A stretch of 64,000 bases of DNA from Engraulis encrasicolus (GCF_034702125.1 NC_085862.1:9884191-9948190); one strand, 5' to 3'. Numbered from the stretch's first letter, positions 10,750 to 27,608 are shown. A program made the numbers and translations. Notes: a model not told the origin generated them from the letters alone.

Positions 10750-10870
10750 TACTTAAAAGCATCTGCAAGTGTTGTTCTTATATTTCCTGTGCACTTTGTA
10801 TCTGCTAGTGATGATGATATGTCCTTGATTAGGTTAAGTGTCTGCCAAATGCAATGTAATATTAAGAGAT
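10750..10870 (-). repeat. dispersed fish repeat, minus copy
   Basis: Read on the minus strand this matches 53694-53815: 'attacattgcatttggcaga' followed later by 'agatacaaagtgcacaggaaatat'. Two copies with the same internal order indicate a dispersed repeat of unknown class. Confidence 0.6.
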
Positions 10871-10897
10871 TTTGGTCATGTTTATAATAGTGTGTAT

Positions 10898-11321
10898 TAG
10901 TGTTGCACCGATACCATTTTTTGGCCCCGATACCGATACCCGATACCTGGCCATGCCGTCTCGGCCGATACCGATACCATACCGATACTGATACCACTCT
11001 GTTTGTATATATATACGTATATATATGAAGAGCTGCATACTACTTGGACGTAAAATGATTGCTATCATGACTTTGTCAGCCTGCTGCCTACCAGGAAACC
11101 GACTAATACTATACAAAGTGAATCCAGTAGAACTTTTTCTACTTTAGATACCTCTGATATAAAAAATAACTAAGTTCAAGGCTGCGTTCAAGTGTCATAC
11201 AAATATTGGTAAATGGTATCGTGTCCTGTATGTTGGTAGGCCTAGGCTACTTGCCGATACCGATACCACCATTTTAGTGCAGTATCTGGGCCTCGGCCCA
11301 TAGGGTACTGGTGCAACACTA
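10898..11321. mobile_element. hAT-like MITE ('TAGTGTTGCACCGATACC' ends)
   Basis: Ends TAGTGTTGCACC and GGTGCAACACTA. Exact 8-bp duplication GTGTGTAT at 10890-10897 and 11322-11329. The interior is rich in 'ccgataccgatacc' units. Confidence 0.88.
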
Positions 11322-11331
11322 GTGTGTATAT

Positions 11332-11622
11332 CAGGGGTCCCCAACCTTTCTAGGCCTGAGGGCTACCAAGGGCTACCCGAGGGCTACTTTTGTTCAAAAT
11401 CCTCTACTGATGTCTTGGCATCATTCTCAAATCATTATGCCTATTGAATGATAATTTGTTTATAGTTTGTAAAGAATAAATAATCTCACATTTAAATCAA
11501 GAAAAGCATTAACTGTGACTAAAATCTGGTAGTCGTCACTGTTTATTACCATCCTTGGTGGGCATCTCAGAAGCTCCTAGAGGGCTACCTGGCGCCCGCG
11601 GGCACAACGTTGGTGACACCTG
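11332..11622. mobile_element. hAT-like MITE ('CAGGGGTCCCCAACC' ends), copy 1
   Basis: Begins CAGGGGTCCCCAACC and ends GTTGGTGACACCTG, flanked by exact 8-bp duplication GTGTATAT (11324-11331, 11623-11630). Its left duplication overlaps that of the preceding element. A second copy is at 22803-23051. Confidence 0.88.
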
Positions 11623-11639
11623 GTGTATATCCTCATATC

Positions 11640-12100
11640 ATGGCCACTGACAGCTTTGACCAGGGCCGGAACAAATTGAATATGATGATAGGGCCCTCCT
11701 CCAAATATGACATTGTTGTCATGAATAGCCTAGGCTAGACTACATGAGTGGAGTGGGATACTTTTGCATCATCATTTTTTTAGCATTTGAATAATTGTAA
11801 TAGATGGTGGATGTAAAAGCCTACATACAGTAGCCTATGGCGTAGTGCAACAATGCAGCCTAAATAAAAAGGCACAGCTGCTTGTTTTCCCTGCAGAGGC
11901 TACCAGTGTTTAAATTATCCACAGCCGGGCGCAGAGTGCGCACTCACAGACTATAGTTTCTGAAAGGACATCACCTCATTGAATCCTTGAATAATAAAGC
12001 GCCAGGCGTTGAGCGTTTCATTCAAGTCGCTCATGCATTTGTGCGCGCTTTTGGAACCAGGGGCGGAGCAAAAAACAGTTCTACGCCAGTGCGCCATCTG
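11640..12100. other. 5' flank of elavl1; possible hAT scrap
   Basis: A scrap of an 'agggccgga' hAT-like end lies near 11662. From about 11930 the sequence becomes richer in GC and CpG ('gccgggcgcagagtgcgcac', 'gggtgacgcgcgc'), as expected near a housekeeping promoter. No TATA box stands out. Confidence 0.4.
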
Positions 12101-12222
12101 GAAGCAAGATAGGTTGCTGTGGGTGACGCGCGCTAGGCAGGCACACAGTTAGGAATCATCCCAAGATCGAATCACCGTAGGTATTATCACCTTCAGGCGA
12201 AGGAAGGATTACGTTTTGTCGT
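12100..12222 (+). other. elavl1: probable elavl1 5' untranslated exon
   Basis: A CpG-rich stretch with no repeat signature ends at a strong donor, GTAAGT, beginning at 12223. The first coding exon downstream starts with a good acceptor (ttcttgttggcag) 24 bases before its ATG, so an upstream untranslated exon is required. The start (transcription start site) cannot be fixed from sequence; 12100 is arbitrary. Confidence 0.5.
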
Positions 12223-13472
12223 GTAAGTATTGCGATTATGGAAAACATTAATTTAACCAAAAGTGTTTTAAAAAATGTACCTTTAGATGCAACCGTGATG
12301 TATGCTATAGGTTACCTTAGCTGGCCATAACACGAAAGCGTCGACGAATGGAGCCCATGTGGTGAGGCCCTGAACACAGCTAGCTATGCTAACATTTGGC
12401 CTTGCATGAAATGGTCGTTCTTTACTATTCGCTGTGAAAGGGTATATATCAAACACTTATTAACGTCTGCCATATATGGTGTGTAGTTTAATACCATAAT
12501 TGATTATTTTTTATAATTACAGCTACCCGCAATCTGAAGTTGCTTCGCTCTAAAAACTGTTGTTTGCTCACGGTCGGACATGCTAATGCCGCTACGCTAG
12601 TTCTTGCTATGCCGCGATAGCTGTAGGTTGCGACCCGCATTGTGTATGTTGCTGTTTTTTCCATAAATGCTAGTTGTTTACTCTGTTGTCCTTTGTAAAA
12701 CATACTAATACAGATGTGTGTCGATGGAAAACATCATATGTAATGTTCCAATGTAAAGTCACCATTCGGGGAAGATATGGTTTTGTAGCTAGTAGTTTAA
12801 TTAGCTAATATTAGCTGTGAATATAATGGAAGGCCCCAGTGGCCTGTAGCCAGTTTCATCCTGCAGGCCGCAAATGGCAAATGTGTGCATGGAGGCAACC
12901 GACAAAGGGCATCCTTGACTAACCCTTGATTATACGCTGCATACTTTCGCCTAACACTGTTTTCACATCCAGATACCGCAACAGCAACAAAAAGAAATAT
13001 CTATTGTGTCGCCTCATGTCAAGTACCAGTTGGCTCGAAATAGGCTAGTTTCTAGCTGCTTATCACAAAGCCTAGGCAACGGGGTTGTGCAGCATTTGTT
13101 GCCCAGAGGGTATGCAGAAGTGGTACACGGATATGTATTTGTAGTATTAGCCAGTTTAGTGGAACTTTGGGCCTTGGCGAGTGGTTTTAGCCATCTTTGC
13201 CAGTGTATGCCTAGTTATATTGTATGATAAATGAAGGGATTAGGATCCAGGTAGTTTTGACACGCATGGTTGTGTCGTCTGTTTGAGGTTGAAAGACCAG
13301 GTGGTCCATCTGAAATCTGTTGGCACTAGATGGACTTCACGGTGGCATCGGCGTGTACTTTACTAATGTTGATTGTCAGCGAAAAAAATGATCTTGATTG
13401 TCATATGGTGCATCATGGCAATAGCAAAAGCAACACATTTTCTGATGATCATTTCATGTTTCTTGTTGGCAG
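12223..13472 (+). other. elavl1: elavl1 intron 1
   Basis: Lies between the probable untranslated exon and coding exon 1. No repeat with clear ends is seen, and the small open frames show no protein similarity. Confidence 0.5.
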
Positions 13473-13496
13473 GTCTGAGTCATCAATCTTGTCATC

Positions 13497-19563
<6,067 letters not shown>

Positions 19564-20490
19564 GACTGTTTGTTTGTTTATTTTGTTGTCGTTTTTTCTC
19601 TATACAGCGTTTGGAGGGGAAAGGAGGCACATTTGTAAAGCCTGATTGAAGTGTTTTTTGTTTTACTTTTTTTCTTTTTTAACTGTACAAATACACTTTC
19701 TACATCTTAACTGTGCATCTTTGTCTTAGAAAGTAGATGTAGGTATTTGTCTCATTGAATCTTGGGGTGAATGGCAGTGTTTGCTTGTATTTTTATTTTC
19801 CTTTTTGCTTTAAAGATTCCCAAGAATAGACCAAGGTTTTCCACCCCCCCACCCCCCGTCTTTTCCCTCTAGTCCGGGTGTGCAAGTCTTGGTGATGATT
19901 GCAGAATGTGCCATAAGTTTGGAAAAGGGAATCGGAAGGCTATCCTGCGTGGCCTTGGGCATGACCTACAGTCCGGCAGGAGGCCGCGTGTAAGTGTAAT
20001 ATAGCCGCGATTGTTAGGACGCCTTAGCTGGAGACGGCTGCTCTGCTACCACAGCCGTCTCCTGCATTTGGACACTCCGGGCAGGCATTTGGTAGTGTTC
20101 ATCAGACGTAATATTTCTCCATCTCTCCATCTCCCTTGCTGGCTTTGCATGGAGAGGATTTAGTATTAAGACACTTTTTTGTTTGTTTTACAATTTTTAG
20201 TTTTCTTTTTTTAGTTTACTATTTGGTGGGGGCGTCAGTGATCAAATTGGAGACTTCCATGCAGTGGACCAAAGAGTAAAAAGAAGATTTAAAAAAAACG
20301 TTTTATTTCTGGTAAGTAGATTGGGCATTCAATGGCCCCAGCAAATCTAAAAACACTTTTCAGACTCACTTCATCTTCAGACACCAGATAAAATTTAGTT
20401 TCCAGAACTCCGGAAACTCTTATTTGGATTTCGCCCCCCGCCCCTCTTTTTGGGAGTCGCAATAAAGTACTTAGCGATGTCTTGCCACAC
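19564..20490 (+). other. elavl1: elavl1 3' UTR (proximal part)
   Basis: Follows the stop codon. It is rich in T runs such as 'ttttgttttactttttttc', the class of site that HuR proteins bind, including in their own mRNA according to published work on HuR autoregulation. AATAAA occurs at 20461-20466, a plausible proximal poly(A) signal; another candidate region is near 20955. The distal end is unknown. Confidence 0.6.
20461..20466 (+). terminator. elavl1: candidate poly(A) signal AATAAA for elavl1
   Basis: A canonical hexamer about 900 nt after the stop. A GT-rich stretch is not obvious downstream, so use of this signal is uncertain. Confidence 0.4.
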
Positions 20491-20623
20491 TGGGCCCTCC
20501 TTCTCGAAAGCGTCCTTGCTATCTACTAGTTATTATCTTATTAGGTTGCCAATGGGAAATTGCATTGCAATCAAGTAAGTTGCTAACTTGGTTAGCAATG
20601 ATGCTGTCGAGAAACGTACCCCT
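20491..20623. repeat. MITE of the 'TTTCTCGAAA' family, copy 2
   Basis: Left 'ccttctcgaaagcg' and right 'ctgtcgagaaacg' with interior 'ttgctaacttggttagc', related to 15887-16018. Confidence 0.6.
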
Positions 20624-20627
20624 AGTT

Positions 20628-20820
20628 CAGTGGTGCAGTCTACGTAGAACGCAGGTGTACACAGTATACACTCCTCAAAATTTCAGGGATTTCAGTATAC
20701 CCAGCTAAAATTGATTGGTCTGTTATTTAGAATAGCACAAATGTATAGTATACCCACCTAAAAAAAAATGATCAAAACACATACAGTATACCTACCACAA
20801 AAAAGTAGACTATATCACTG
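20628..20820. mobile_element. MITE 'CAGTGGTGTAGTCTAC', copy 2
   Basis: Starts CAGTGGTGCAGTCTAC and ends GTAGACTATATCACTG. The interior 'tttcagggatttcagtatac' is the reverse of copy 1. Confidence 0.75.
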
Positions 20821-20829
20821 CCCTGGTTG

Positions 20830-21300
20830 CTGGGTACATGGAAAAGGCGCACCTTCAGTTCTATGATGATGACCCAATAATGGTGAAAGCGTGAATGTTG
20901 TCCAGCTGTGAAAACTTCTTTTTGTTCTTTCAAACGTATTGCTTTCCATCACAAATATTAAACCTTTTTGTTTCGATGAAACAATTTCTTCTGTATTGAG
21001 TTTTCTTTTTTTAATAGATATATATTTTTCTTTATTGCTTGTTCACACTGTGGACCTGGCGCTGCCTGGGGGGAGGTATTCCGGAAAGCAGGGGTGGTCT
21101 CCTTGAGGGTTCCTGCAGGGTCCAAAAAAGTCTTGAAGTCTTAAATTCTAAAACTTCAATTTTAGGACTTAAGTGTCACCCACATTTTCATCCCAGGTCT
21201 AAAGTTTTATTTACTCAAGTCCTAAATTACACAAGATCTGTCCATTCTGAGCAGTGTCTATAGAACATAAAAAATGTGCCTGTTGCATTATTGTGTCTGT
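20830..21300. other. no gene seen
   Basis: May be the distal elavl1 3' UTR or intergenic. No clear repeat. Confidence 0.4.
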
Positions 21301-21304
21301 CTAT

Positions 21305-21563
21305 GGAGCCGTTTCCACGCAGCAGGATATTTTTTTTTAGCAGGGTAGTCTTCTCCTGTTTAGGTGTAAACGCAACATGTGGATAAAAAAAAATCCTCCA
21401 TTGTAACAAATGTGTTTCAGCCCCCTAAATAGGATATTTTTAAATCCTGCTTTCTTATATCTGGATTTTAAATATCTGCTACGTGGAAACGGAAGGCCAA
21501 AACCAATGTAACCAGGAAAAAAAAAAATATCCACATAATATCCTGCTACGTGGAAACGGCTCC
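21305..21563. mobile_element. MITE ('GGAGCCGTTTCCACG' ends)
   Basis: The ends ggagccgtttccacg.agcaggatat are inverted at atatcctgct.cgtggaaacggctcc. Internal copies of the 'aggatat' and 'gatttt' motifs suggest subterminal repeats. Confidence 0.8.
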
Positions 21564-21781
21564 CATGTGCTGAGCCTCTTGTATGTGCAACTCATAAACA
21601 AGTGGTGACTGTTGTAATGGAAGAGGCCCATGGCTTTTGCAGGCTAAAACTGAGTCTCTTCTATTAGTGGCTTTACAAGTCACTCAGGACGATTAACTTA
21701 GCTGGGTCGGTAACTAAACCAAAGATTTTCAGTATGGTACACCAAGATCAGTTGTAGCATTGCCAGCAGGGCTCAGTAATT

Positions 21782-22103
21782 CAGTATTTCTCAACAGGGG
21801 TGCCGCGGAAACGTGGCTGATAAATAAAATTATGTAATATAATACATATTTGTCTAAATTGATCTGTTAATGCTAGTCAGTGGAATCTTTCATCTGCCAT
21901 TTACACGCAATAAAGTAAATATAGGTCGCCCCAGTCAGCTGCAACTTCAAACGTAGGTCGTGTGACGTTTCCAAATGTGTTACTTTTCTAAGCTTGTGTG
22001 GTATCGGATGCGATGCCATATTACGGCTTGTTGGTTTGGGGTGCCTTGAAATTTGTCATGAATTGAAAGGGTGCCTCGTCTTAAAAAAGGTTGAGAAACA
22101 ATG
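21782..22103. mobile_element. hAT-like element ('CAGTATTTCTCAAC' ends)
   Basis: Begins CAGTATTTCTCAACAGGGGTGCC and ends AAGGTTGAGAAACAATG. In reverse orientation it shares its interior with 22337-22670 ('aaatttgtcatgaattgaaa', 'gtgtggtatcggatgc'). Confidence 0.75.
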
Positions 22104-22336
22104 CTCTAATAACACTAGCCAAATGCTGGTCAAATATCAGTTTGGCTGGTAGAAAAGACTAACTTACTAGCCATTTTTTTTTACCCATGGCTAGTGAAAT
22201 TAACATTTACTAGGCATTTTGGGCTGGTGATGAAAAAAGTTGATTTTGGGCCCTGGTCGCCAGTGTAGTGAAATGGGATCAACTTAAGTCTCAAATGGGT
22301 GTGACCTTCCCATAAAACTCATTCAGTCTCCTAAAG

Positions 22337-22670
22337 CAGTGTTTCTCAACCTTTTCTTTAGGCAAGGCACCCTTTCAATTCATGAAAAATTTCAAGGCAC
22401 CCCAAACGAACAAGCAGTAACATGGCATCCGATACCACACAAGCTTAGAAAAGTAACACATTTGGAGACCTCTGACTCTGACGACCTACGTTCAGAGTTG
22501 CAGCTGACTGGGGCAACCTCTATTTACTTTATTGTGCGTAAATGAAAGATTCCACTGACAAGCATTAACTTATCAATTTAGACAAAGATGTATTAATTTA
22601 CATAATTTATTTATCAGCCACTTTTCCGCGGCACCCCAGGGTGCCCCGGCACCCCTGTTGAGAAACACTG
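22337..22670. mobile_element. hAT-like MITE ('CAGTGTTTCTCAACC' ends)
   Basis: Ends CAGTGTTTCTCAACC and GTTGAGAAACACTG with exact 8-bp duplication TCCTAAAG at 22329-22336 and 22671-22678. A second hAT-like end (CAGTGTTTCCCAACC) begins directly after the right duplication. Confidence 0.9.
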
Positions 22671-22802
22671 TCCTAAAGCAGTGTTTCCCAACCTTTTTTG
22701 TCTTGTCTTGAGAATTACCGGTAAGTGTTCCCTTGGCACTGCAGATGGCGGTAGCGCACAATGCATATTCATAGCAAGCTTGCAGTACACATCGGTCTAT
22801 GA

Positions 22803-23051
22803 CAGGGGTCTCCAACCTTTCTGGGTGTGAGGGCTACCAAGTTCAAAATCCTCTACTGATATCTTGGCATCATTCTCAAATCACACTATCATTGAATGAT
22901 AATTTACTTATGAAGAGTAAATAACCTCATATTTAAATCAAGAAAAGATTAACTGTGACTAAAATCTTGTAGTCGTCACTGTTTACTAACATCCTTGATG
23001 GGCACCTCAGAAGCTACCTGGCGCCTGCGGGCACAACGTTGGTGACACCTG
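22803..23051. mobile_element. hAT-like MITE ('CAGGGGTCTCCAACC' ends), copy 2
   Basis: Same family as 11332-11622. The flanks GTCTATGA and GTCTACGA match at 7 of 8 bases. Confidence 0.85.
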
Positions 23052-23059
23052 GTCTACGA

Positions 23060-23860
23060 CCATATGTCCCTGTTTCTGAGGGTTTCCATTTCTTGTATTA
23101 TATACTATACTGCATACTTGAAGTGATTTTCTTTTTGGTCATTGAAGTTTTGGAGAGGAGTATCTCCTCTTCTTGTTTTGATATCTAAACTTCATGTGCA
23201 TGGTTTTAATCCTGGTGTAATGTAAGTACATTGATCTTATTTGCCTAACATTTTTAAAATGCCCTTCTGGGGTTTTTTGTTGTTGTAGTTTTGACAATAT
23301 ATCACACAGGTCAGATTTCTGCACTGGTGTACCAGGCTCAGGGGCCCAAGATTCAGGCCCTGAAACCCAAGCCTCTGTGCTGAATCATAATATCGCTTTA
23401 ACCAAAGAGGCTTGGGACAAGAGGGCTTACTTACGTCATAACAGCGTAGTACGAAATGAGGGCGCAGGGAGTACGGAAATGTTATTCTTCTTCTACGGTC
23501 AGTATTGGAAGCATCAGGGAAGCATGCAATGACACTTCTGTGGAGGTCGGAGTGTGGAACAGGCCATAGGACAGCGTGAATGTTTGTCAGCTGTCCTTAA
23601 TTACCCCCAGCAATTACTGCTGACCAACAGCTGCCGTTAATTTGGCCACAAATTATCCATCATGGTGTCGCCCCCACTGACCATGCGCAAGGGCGTACGG
23701 ATATTGTATCCATTGCACCCACTGACCAATGACCATGCACAAGGGAGTTAATTTTCCATCCACTCGTGTCCTCAGGCAACGCCGCCGTACTACACCGTGG
23801 CCAATGCATTTCCCCCGAGAGATTGTTCTTCTGTTGAGTTTCTTTGTCTTTAACATGCAT
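23060..23860. other. no gene seen
   Basis: The phrase 'gaccatgcgcaaggg...ccactgacca' near 23680-23740 is tandemly duplicated with a short period ('cccactgaccaatgaccatgcacaaggg'). No exon. Confidence 0.45.
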
Positions 23861-23861
23861 G

Positions 23862-24020
23862 CCTGGCCCTGCCGTGGCCTAACGGGTTAGGGCACTGGGT
23901 TGCTCGTTGCTTGATTTGCCGATCCCTCCCCGTCTCTCTCACCCACTCATTTCCTATCTCTCCTCCCCTGTCCTGTTATACATAATGGCAAAAAGAGCCC
24001 TGAAAACATTTTAAAAATCC
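23862..24020 (+). repeat. tRNA-derived SINE, 5' part degenerate
   Basis: 'tggcctaacgggttagggcactgg' resembles a tRNA A-box region. A TC-rich body and 'cataatggcaaaaagagcc' tail follow, shared in outline with the SINE at 33819-33975. The B-box region is decayed. Confidence 0.55.
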
Positions 24021-24053
24021 TATTGGCTCCCTGAAGCTGCACAATATTGTAAT

Positions 24054-24339
24054 TAGAGATGCACCGGATCCTGATTTTTAGGATCCAGCCAGATACCGGA
24101 TCCACTGCTTAAGATCCTACCGGATCCGGGACCGGATACCGGATCCTACGAAAGGGTTGAAACACATAGCCTACTCGTACACGTGGGCCCTTTTTATCAC
24201 CTTGGCTCAAACTATTTTGACTGAAAAGCCTCGGCTACCGGCTACCAGATCCTGGATCCTGGAACCGGATCCGGATCCTGTGAAAAACCCTATTATCCTG
24301 CCGGATCCGGAACCGGATCTTGGATCCGGTGCATCTCTA
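24054..24339. mobile_element. hAT-like MITE ('TAGAGATGCACCGGATCC' ends)
   Basis: Terminal TAGAGATGCACCGGATCC and GGATCCGGTGCATCTCTA are exact inverses. Flanks ATTGTAAT and GTTGTATT match at 6 of 8 bases. Many internal 'ccggatcc' units. Confidence 0.85.
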
Positions 24340-24349
24340 GTTGTATTGT

Positions 24350-24885
24350 GTCTTCAATATCGTAGTTTTTGTAATTCATCCCTATTATGAAGAAGGGGCC
24401 TTACTATAAAACGGCATTGTTGTAGGGCCCCCAGAACGACAGACTGAGCATTTATCCTTGGTATCAGTAATTTGCCCCTCAATTAGGGCATTTACCATAT
24501 CCCAAGACACAGGTTGTGAAGAACCACATTTAACAGCCATTTTTTATTTGTTTTCTTGGAAGAGAATCCCCTGAACCCCCAACAGCAAATTGACCTCTCT
24601 TCCTAGTCCACTGGCATGGTTGGGGAGGGGGGGACTTTCTTGAGATGTGGAAAAAATGCACGACCACTTTAAAACTCATTCTGGCCCAGCGGTCCATTAA
24701 ATGATAAAACATCCCCTGCCATAATGAGGCTAACAGTAGACTACTTTGATTTTTCTTTTTTTTTTCTTTTTTAATTTCAAAATTTCAATTCAATGGTTTT
24801 GTGCAGTCACTTCTGATTTGCTTCATGATGCTACGCAGTCTCCATTGCACTGACGCTAGTCTCCACACGGGGGAGCTCTCTCTCT
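24350..24885. other. no gene seen
   Basis: No supportable coding or RNA feature. Confidence 0.5.
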
Positions 24886-25096
24886 CTCTAAACCAGGGGT
24901 GGGGAACCTTTGAGAGGATTCCAATATGCGGACTACTGCCTTCCCTTGCTCACTTGCCTCCTCAGAGTTGTATTTCAATATCTTGCAAAAGCTCAATTCT
25001 AGTCATTTGCGAACGGGATGGTGAATGAAGAATAATCCCACAAAAATTGTTGTGGCTAAGTTGGCAGCGGGGAAACTTAATTGTTTTCTCCACGTA

Positions 25097-26714
25097 CAGT
25101 GCCCTCCATAATTATTGGCACCCCTGGTTGAGATGTGTTTTTTAGCTTCCAATTATTTTATTTTTTTTCTAAATAATATGGGACCTTAATGGAAAAAAAG
25201 AGAAAAATCCAACCTTCGATACAAGTGCATTTATTCAGTGGGGGAAAAATCCCACATAAAGAAATAATTATTTGACATCAAATAATGTGTGTCACAATTA
25301 TTAGCACCCCTGGTGTTAATATTTTGTACAACCCCCTTTTGCCAGCAAAACAGCACCTAATCTTCTCCTATAATGTTTCACAAGATGGGAAAAGACAGAA
25401 AGAGGGATCTTTAGCCATTCCTCTTTGCAGAATCTCTCTAAATCATCCAGAGACATGGGTCCTCTCCTCTGTACTCTCCTCTTCAGCTCACCCCACAGGT
25501 TCTCAATGGGGTTGAGGTCAGGGGACTGAGATGGCCATGGGAGGAGCTTGATTTTGTGTCTGGTGAACCATTTCTGTGTAGATTTGGCCATATGTTTAGA
25601 GTCATTGTCTTGCTGAAAGACCCAGTGACGACCCATCTTCAGCTTTCGGGCAGAGGGCAACAGATTTTGATTTAAAATGTCCTGGTATTTCAAAGCATTC
25701 TTGATGCCATGCACCCTAACAAGGTCCCCAGGGCCTTTGGAAGCGAAACAGCCCCACAGCATCATTGACCCACCCCCATACTTCACAGTGGGTATGAGGT
25801 GCTTTTCAGCATGCGCATCTTTCGTGGCACGCCAGACCCACTTAGAGTGTTTGTTGCCAAAAAGCTCAATCTTGGTCTCATCTGACCAAAGCACACAGTC
25901 CCAGTTGAAGCCCCAATACCGCTTGGCGAACTCCAGACGTTTGCGTTTATGATTGTGAGTGAGGAAAGGTTTTCTCCGTGCATGCCTCCCAAACAGCTTG
26001 TTGGCCTGTAGACAGCGTCTGATGGTTGATTTGGAGACTTTGTGACCCCAGGATGCTACCATTTGTTGTAATTCTGTAACAGTGAGCTTTGGAGATCTTT
26101 TGATTTCTCTTACCATCCTCCTCACTGTGCGTGATGGCAAAATAAACTTGGGTCCTCGTCCAGGCTTGTTTACCACTGTTCCAGTTGTTTTGAACTTGTT
26201 AATTATTCCTCTCACAGTGGATATGGGCAGCTGCAGTTGAGTGGCAATCTTCTTGTAACCTCTGCCTGACCTGTGAAGGTCGACGCACATCTGCCTCACT
26301 TGTATGCAATGTTCATTTGTCTTTCCCATGTTTAAGAGTGGATAAGAGAAATGGCCTTGGTGTCACGTCATATTTATACCCCAGGGAAACAGGAAGTGAT
26401 GAATTACTAATTAAATGTTCCTACATACTCTGGTAAACTTTGTAAACTACTGTAGAAATGACAGAAATGCTTCAATTATATTTATTTCCTGGGAATTGTT
26501 AAGGCTGCCAATAATTGTGGAACAGGTGATTTAATGAAAAATAATTATTTTTCAGTCAGGGATTTTTTTTATTTTCTTACAATTCATTTGAGTTGAAGGC
26601 TACATTTTCCTACAATTTTCAGTGTGACAGTATTCTTCTGCAATAAACACTGAATTTATTTTAAGGCTTTTAACACATCTCAACCAGGGGTGCCGATAAT
26701 TATGGAGGGCACTG
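25097..26714 (-). mobile_element. Tc1/mariner transposon, apparently complete
   Basis: 1618 bp bounded by TA target duplications (25095-25096, 26715-26716). The terminal inverted repeats begin CAGTGCCCTCCATAATTAT and pair over about 41 bases with one mismatch. One uninterrupted transposase frame lies on the minus strand. Confidence 0.95.
25316..26329 (-). CDS. Tc1-like transposase, 337 aa, open
   Basis: Cut-and-paste transposase. The N-terminal part (about residues 1-110) holds two helix-turn-helix regions of the paired type: 'VDLHRSGRGYKKIATQLQLP' and, after the GRPR-like 'KPGRGPKF', the second around 'VTELQQMVASWGHKVSKSTI'. The catalytic domain has all three DD34E residues: Asp in WSDETKIELFG, Asp in VFQQDNDSKHMAKS, and Glu in SPDLNPIENLWGELKRR. 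The length matches the usual 335-345 residues for fish Tc1. There is no stop, frameshift or obvious substitution at a catalytic position. The usual Pro of 'DNDPKH' is Ser here. Whether it is active cannot be judged from sequence. Confidence 0.95.
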   Translation of the reverse strand: MGKTNEHCIQVRQMCVDLHRSGRGYKKIATQLQLPISTVRGIINKFKTTGTVVNKPGRGPKFILPSRTVRRMVREIKRSPKLTVTELQQMVASWGHKVSKSTIRRCLQANKLFGRHARRKPFLTHNHKRKRLEFAKRYWGFNWDCVLWSDETKIELFGNKHSKWVWRATKDAHAEKHLIPTVKYGGGSMMLWGCFASKGPGDLVRVHGIKNALKYQDILNQNLLPSARKLKMGRHWVFQQDNDSKHMAKSTQKWFTRHKIKLLPWPSQSPDLNPIENLWGELKRRVQRRGPMSLDDLERFCKEEWLKIPLSVFSHLVKHYRRRLGAVLLAKGGCTKY

Positions 26715-27079
26715 TATGTGAGGCCACCAGCATAGGCCGAGGATGGAGTCCGCGTATTGGAATCCACCCTTTGTCTTGAGGGCCATTTACGGCCCTTGAG
26801 GCCATCGTATGCGGCCTCCCGACATAATTTTAATGTTATGCAGATTCACATAAAATATGACATGTTTTGTAAATAAATGTCAGAAATTGCATTTGCAATA
26901 CAACTAAGTTTTATATTTTCAGGGGACCTAGTGATGGTGGGGTCTGTTGTAAAGGGGGTCGTCTTCAATATAGACCTACAGCGCATGGGGAAATCCTGGT
27001 TTGTGTTCATAGTACGGCCCTTGGAGGACTTAGTAAAATTTGAAGTGGCCCCTCAAATGAAAAAGGTTTCCCACCCCTG

Positions 27080-27600
27080 CTGTAAACAATCCTGCTCTAA
27101 ACCTAGTCAGTGAACCCAGCCACTGTTGTGGTTTCGACTAGCCCTTTGTAAGGTGTTCAGGGCCTATAGAAAAATCACACACAAAAAACAAAACAAATGA
27201 TAGCCCCTGTTCACTCACTTTCTTTCACCTTTTCCCCAGATTTATGTTCCTGAAGATAAGCCAAGGCCAGGGAATCTCAATGTGAAAAAATAATAATACA
27301 AACTATTCATAAAATTGAAAAGATTAAAAAAAAAACATTTCCGGGCCTCAATGAGGATGTGGACTTTTCTCCATTTTTGTATATGTCTTTTTTTGCTTTG
27401 AATGAACTTGAGAATCGGACTGGATGAAAAAGATGGTAGATTGAGATAATGAAAAAGACTGTTTTTAATTATTTGTTTTGGTTGTGGGAGATACTTTGAT
27501 AAACGGTTGTTTGTATTTACCTTGTGTAGTTTGGGAGGGGCGGGTTTTCTGTGTCATGTGACCTAGCTCTACCTCCTTACCTGATAACCTTTCACCTGCA
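27080..27600. other. unique sequence with an exon-like segment (27241-27291)
   Basis: A good acceptor (cttttccccag) ends at 27239-27240. It is followed by an open frame that starts ATT TAT GTT CCT and ends in tandem stops (TAA TAA) after 17 codons, reading IYVPEDKPRPGNLNVKK. The following 250 bases look like non-repetitive, AT-rich 3' UTR. I do not recognise the peptide, and no upstream exon could be linked to it, so no gene is called. Confidence 0.3.
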
Positions 27601-27608
27601 ATTGTTTG

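Larger units (their letters stand above)
24916..26765. mobile_element. MITE ('ATTCCAATATGCG' ends), copy interrupted by Tc1
   Basis: 'gattccaatatgcgg' at the left is matched by 'ccgcgtattggaatc' at the right. The inner 'gcggggaaacttaattgttttctccacg' run corresponds to the reverse of sequence in the intact copies at 38459-38770 and 63639-63941. The Tc1 insertion sits right after that point. Confidence 0.75.
24894..27079. mobile_element. hAT-like element enlarged by two nested insertions
   Basis: Ends CAGGGGTGGGGAACCTTT and AAAGGTTTCCCACCCCTG with flanks CTCTAAAC and CTGTAAAC (7 of 8). Only a few hundred bases belong to this element; the rest is the MITE at 24916-26765 and the Tc1 inside that. 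Confidence 0.85.

Noticed and set aside
23862..24020. Possible functional tRNA gene
   Set aside because: Only an A-box-like segment is present. No cloverleaf or B box can be drawn, so it was called a SINE.
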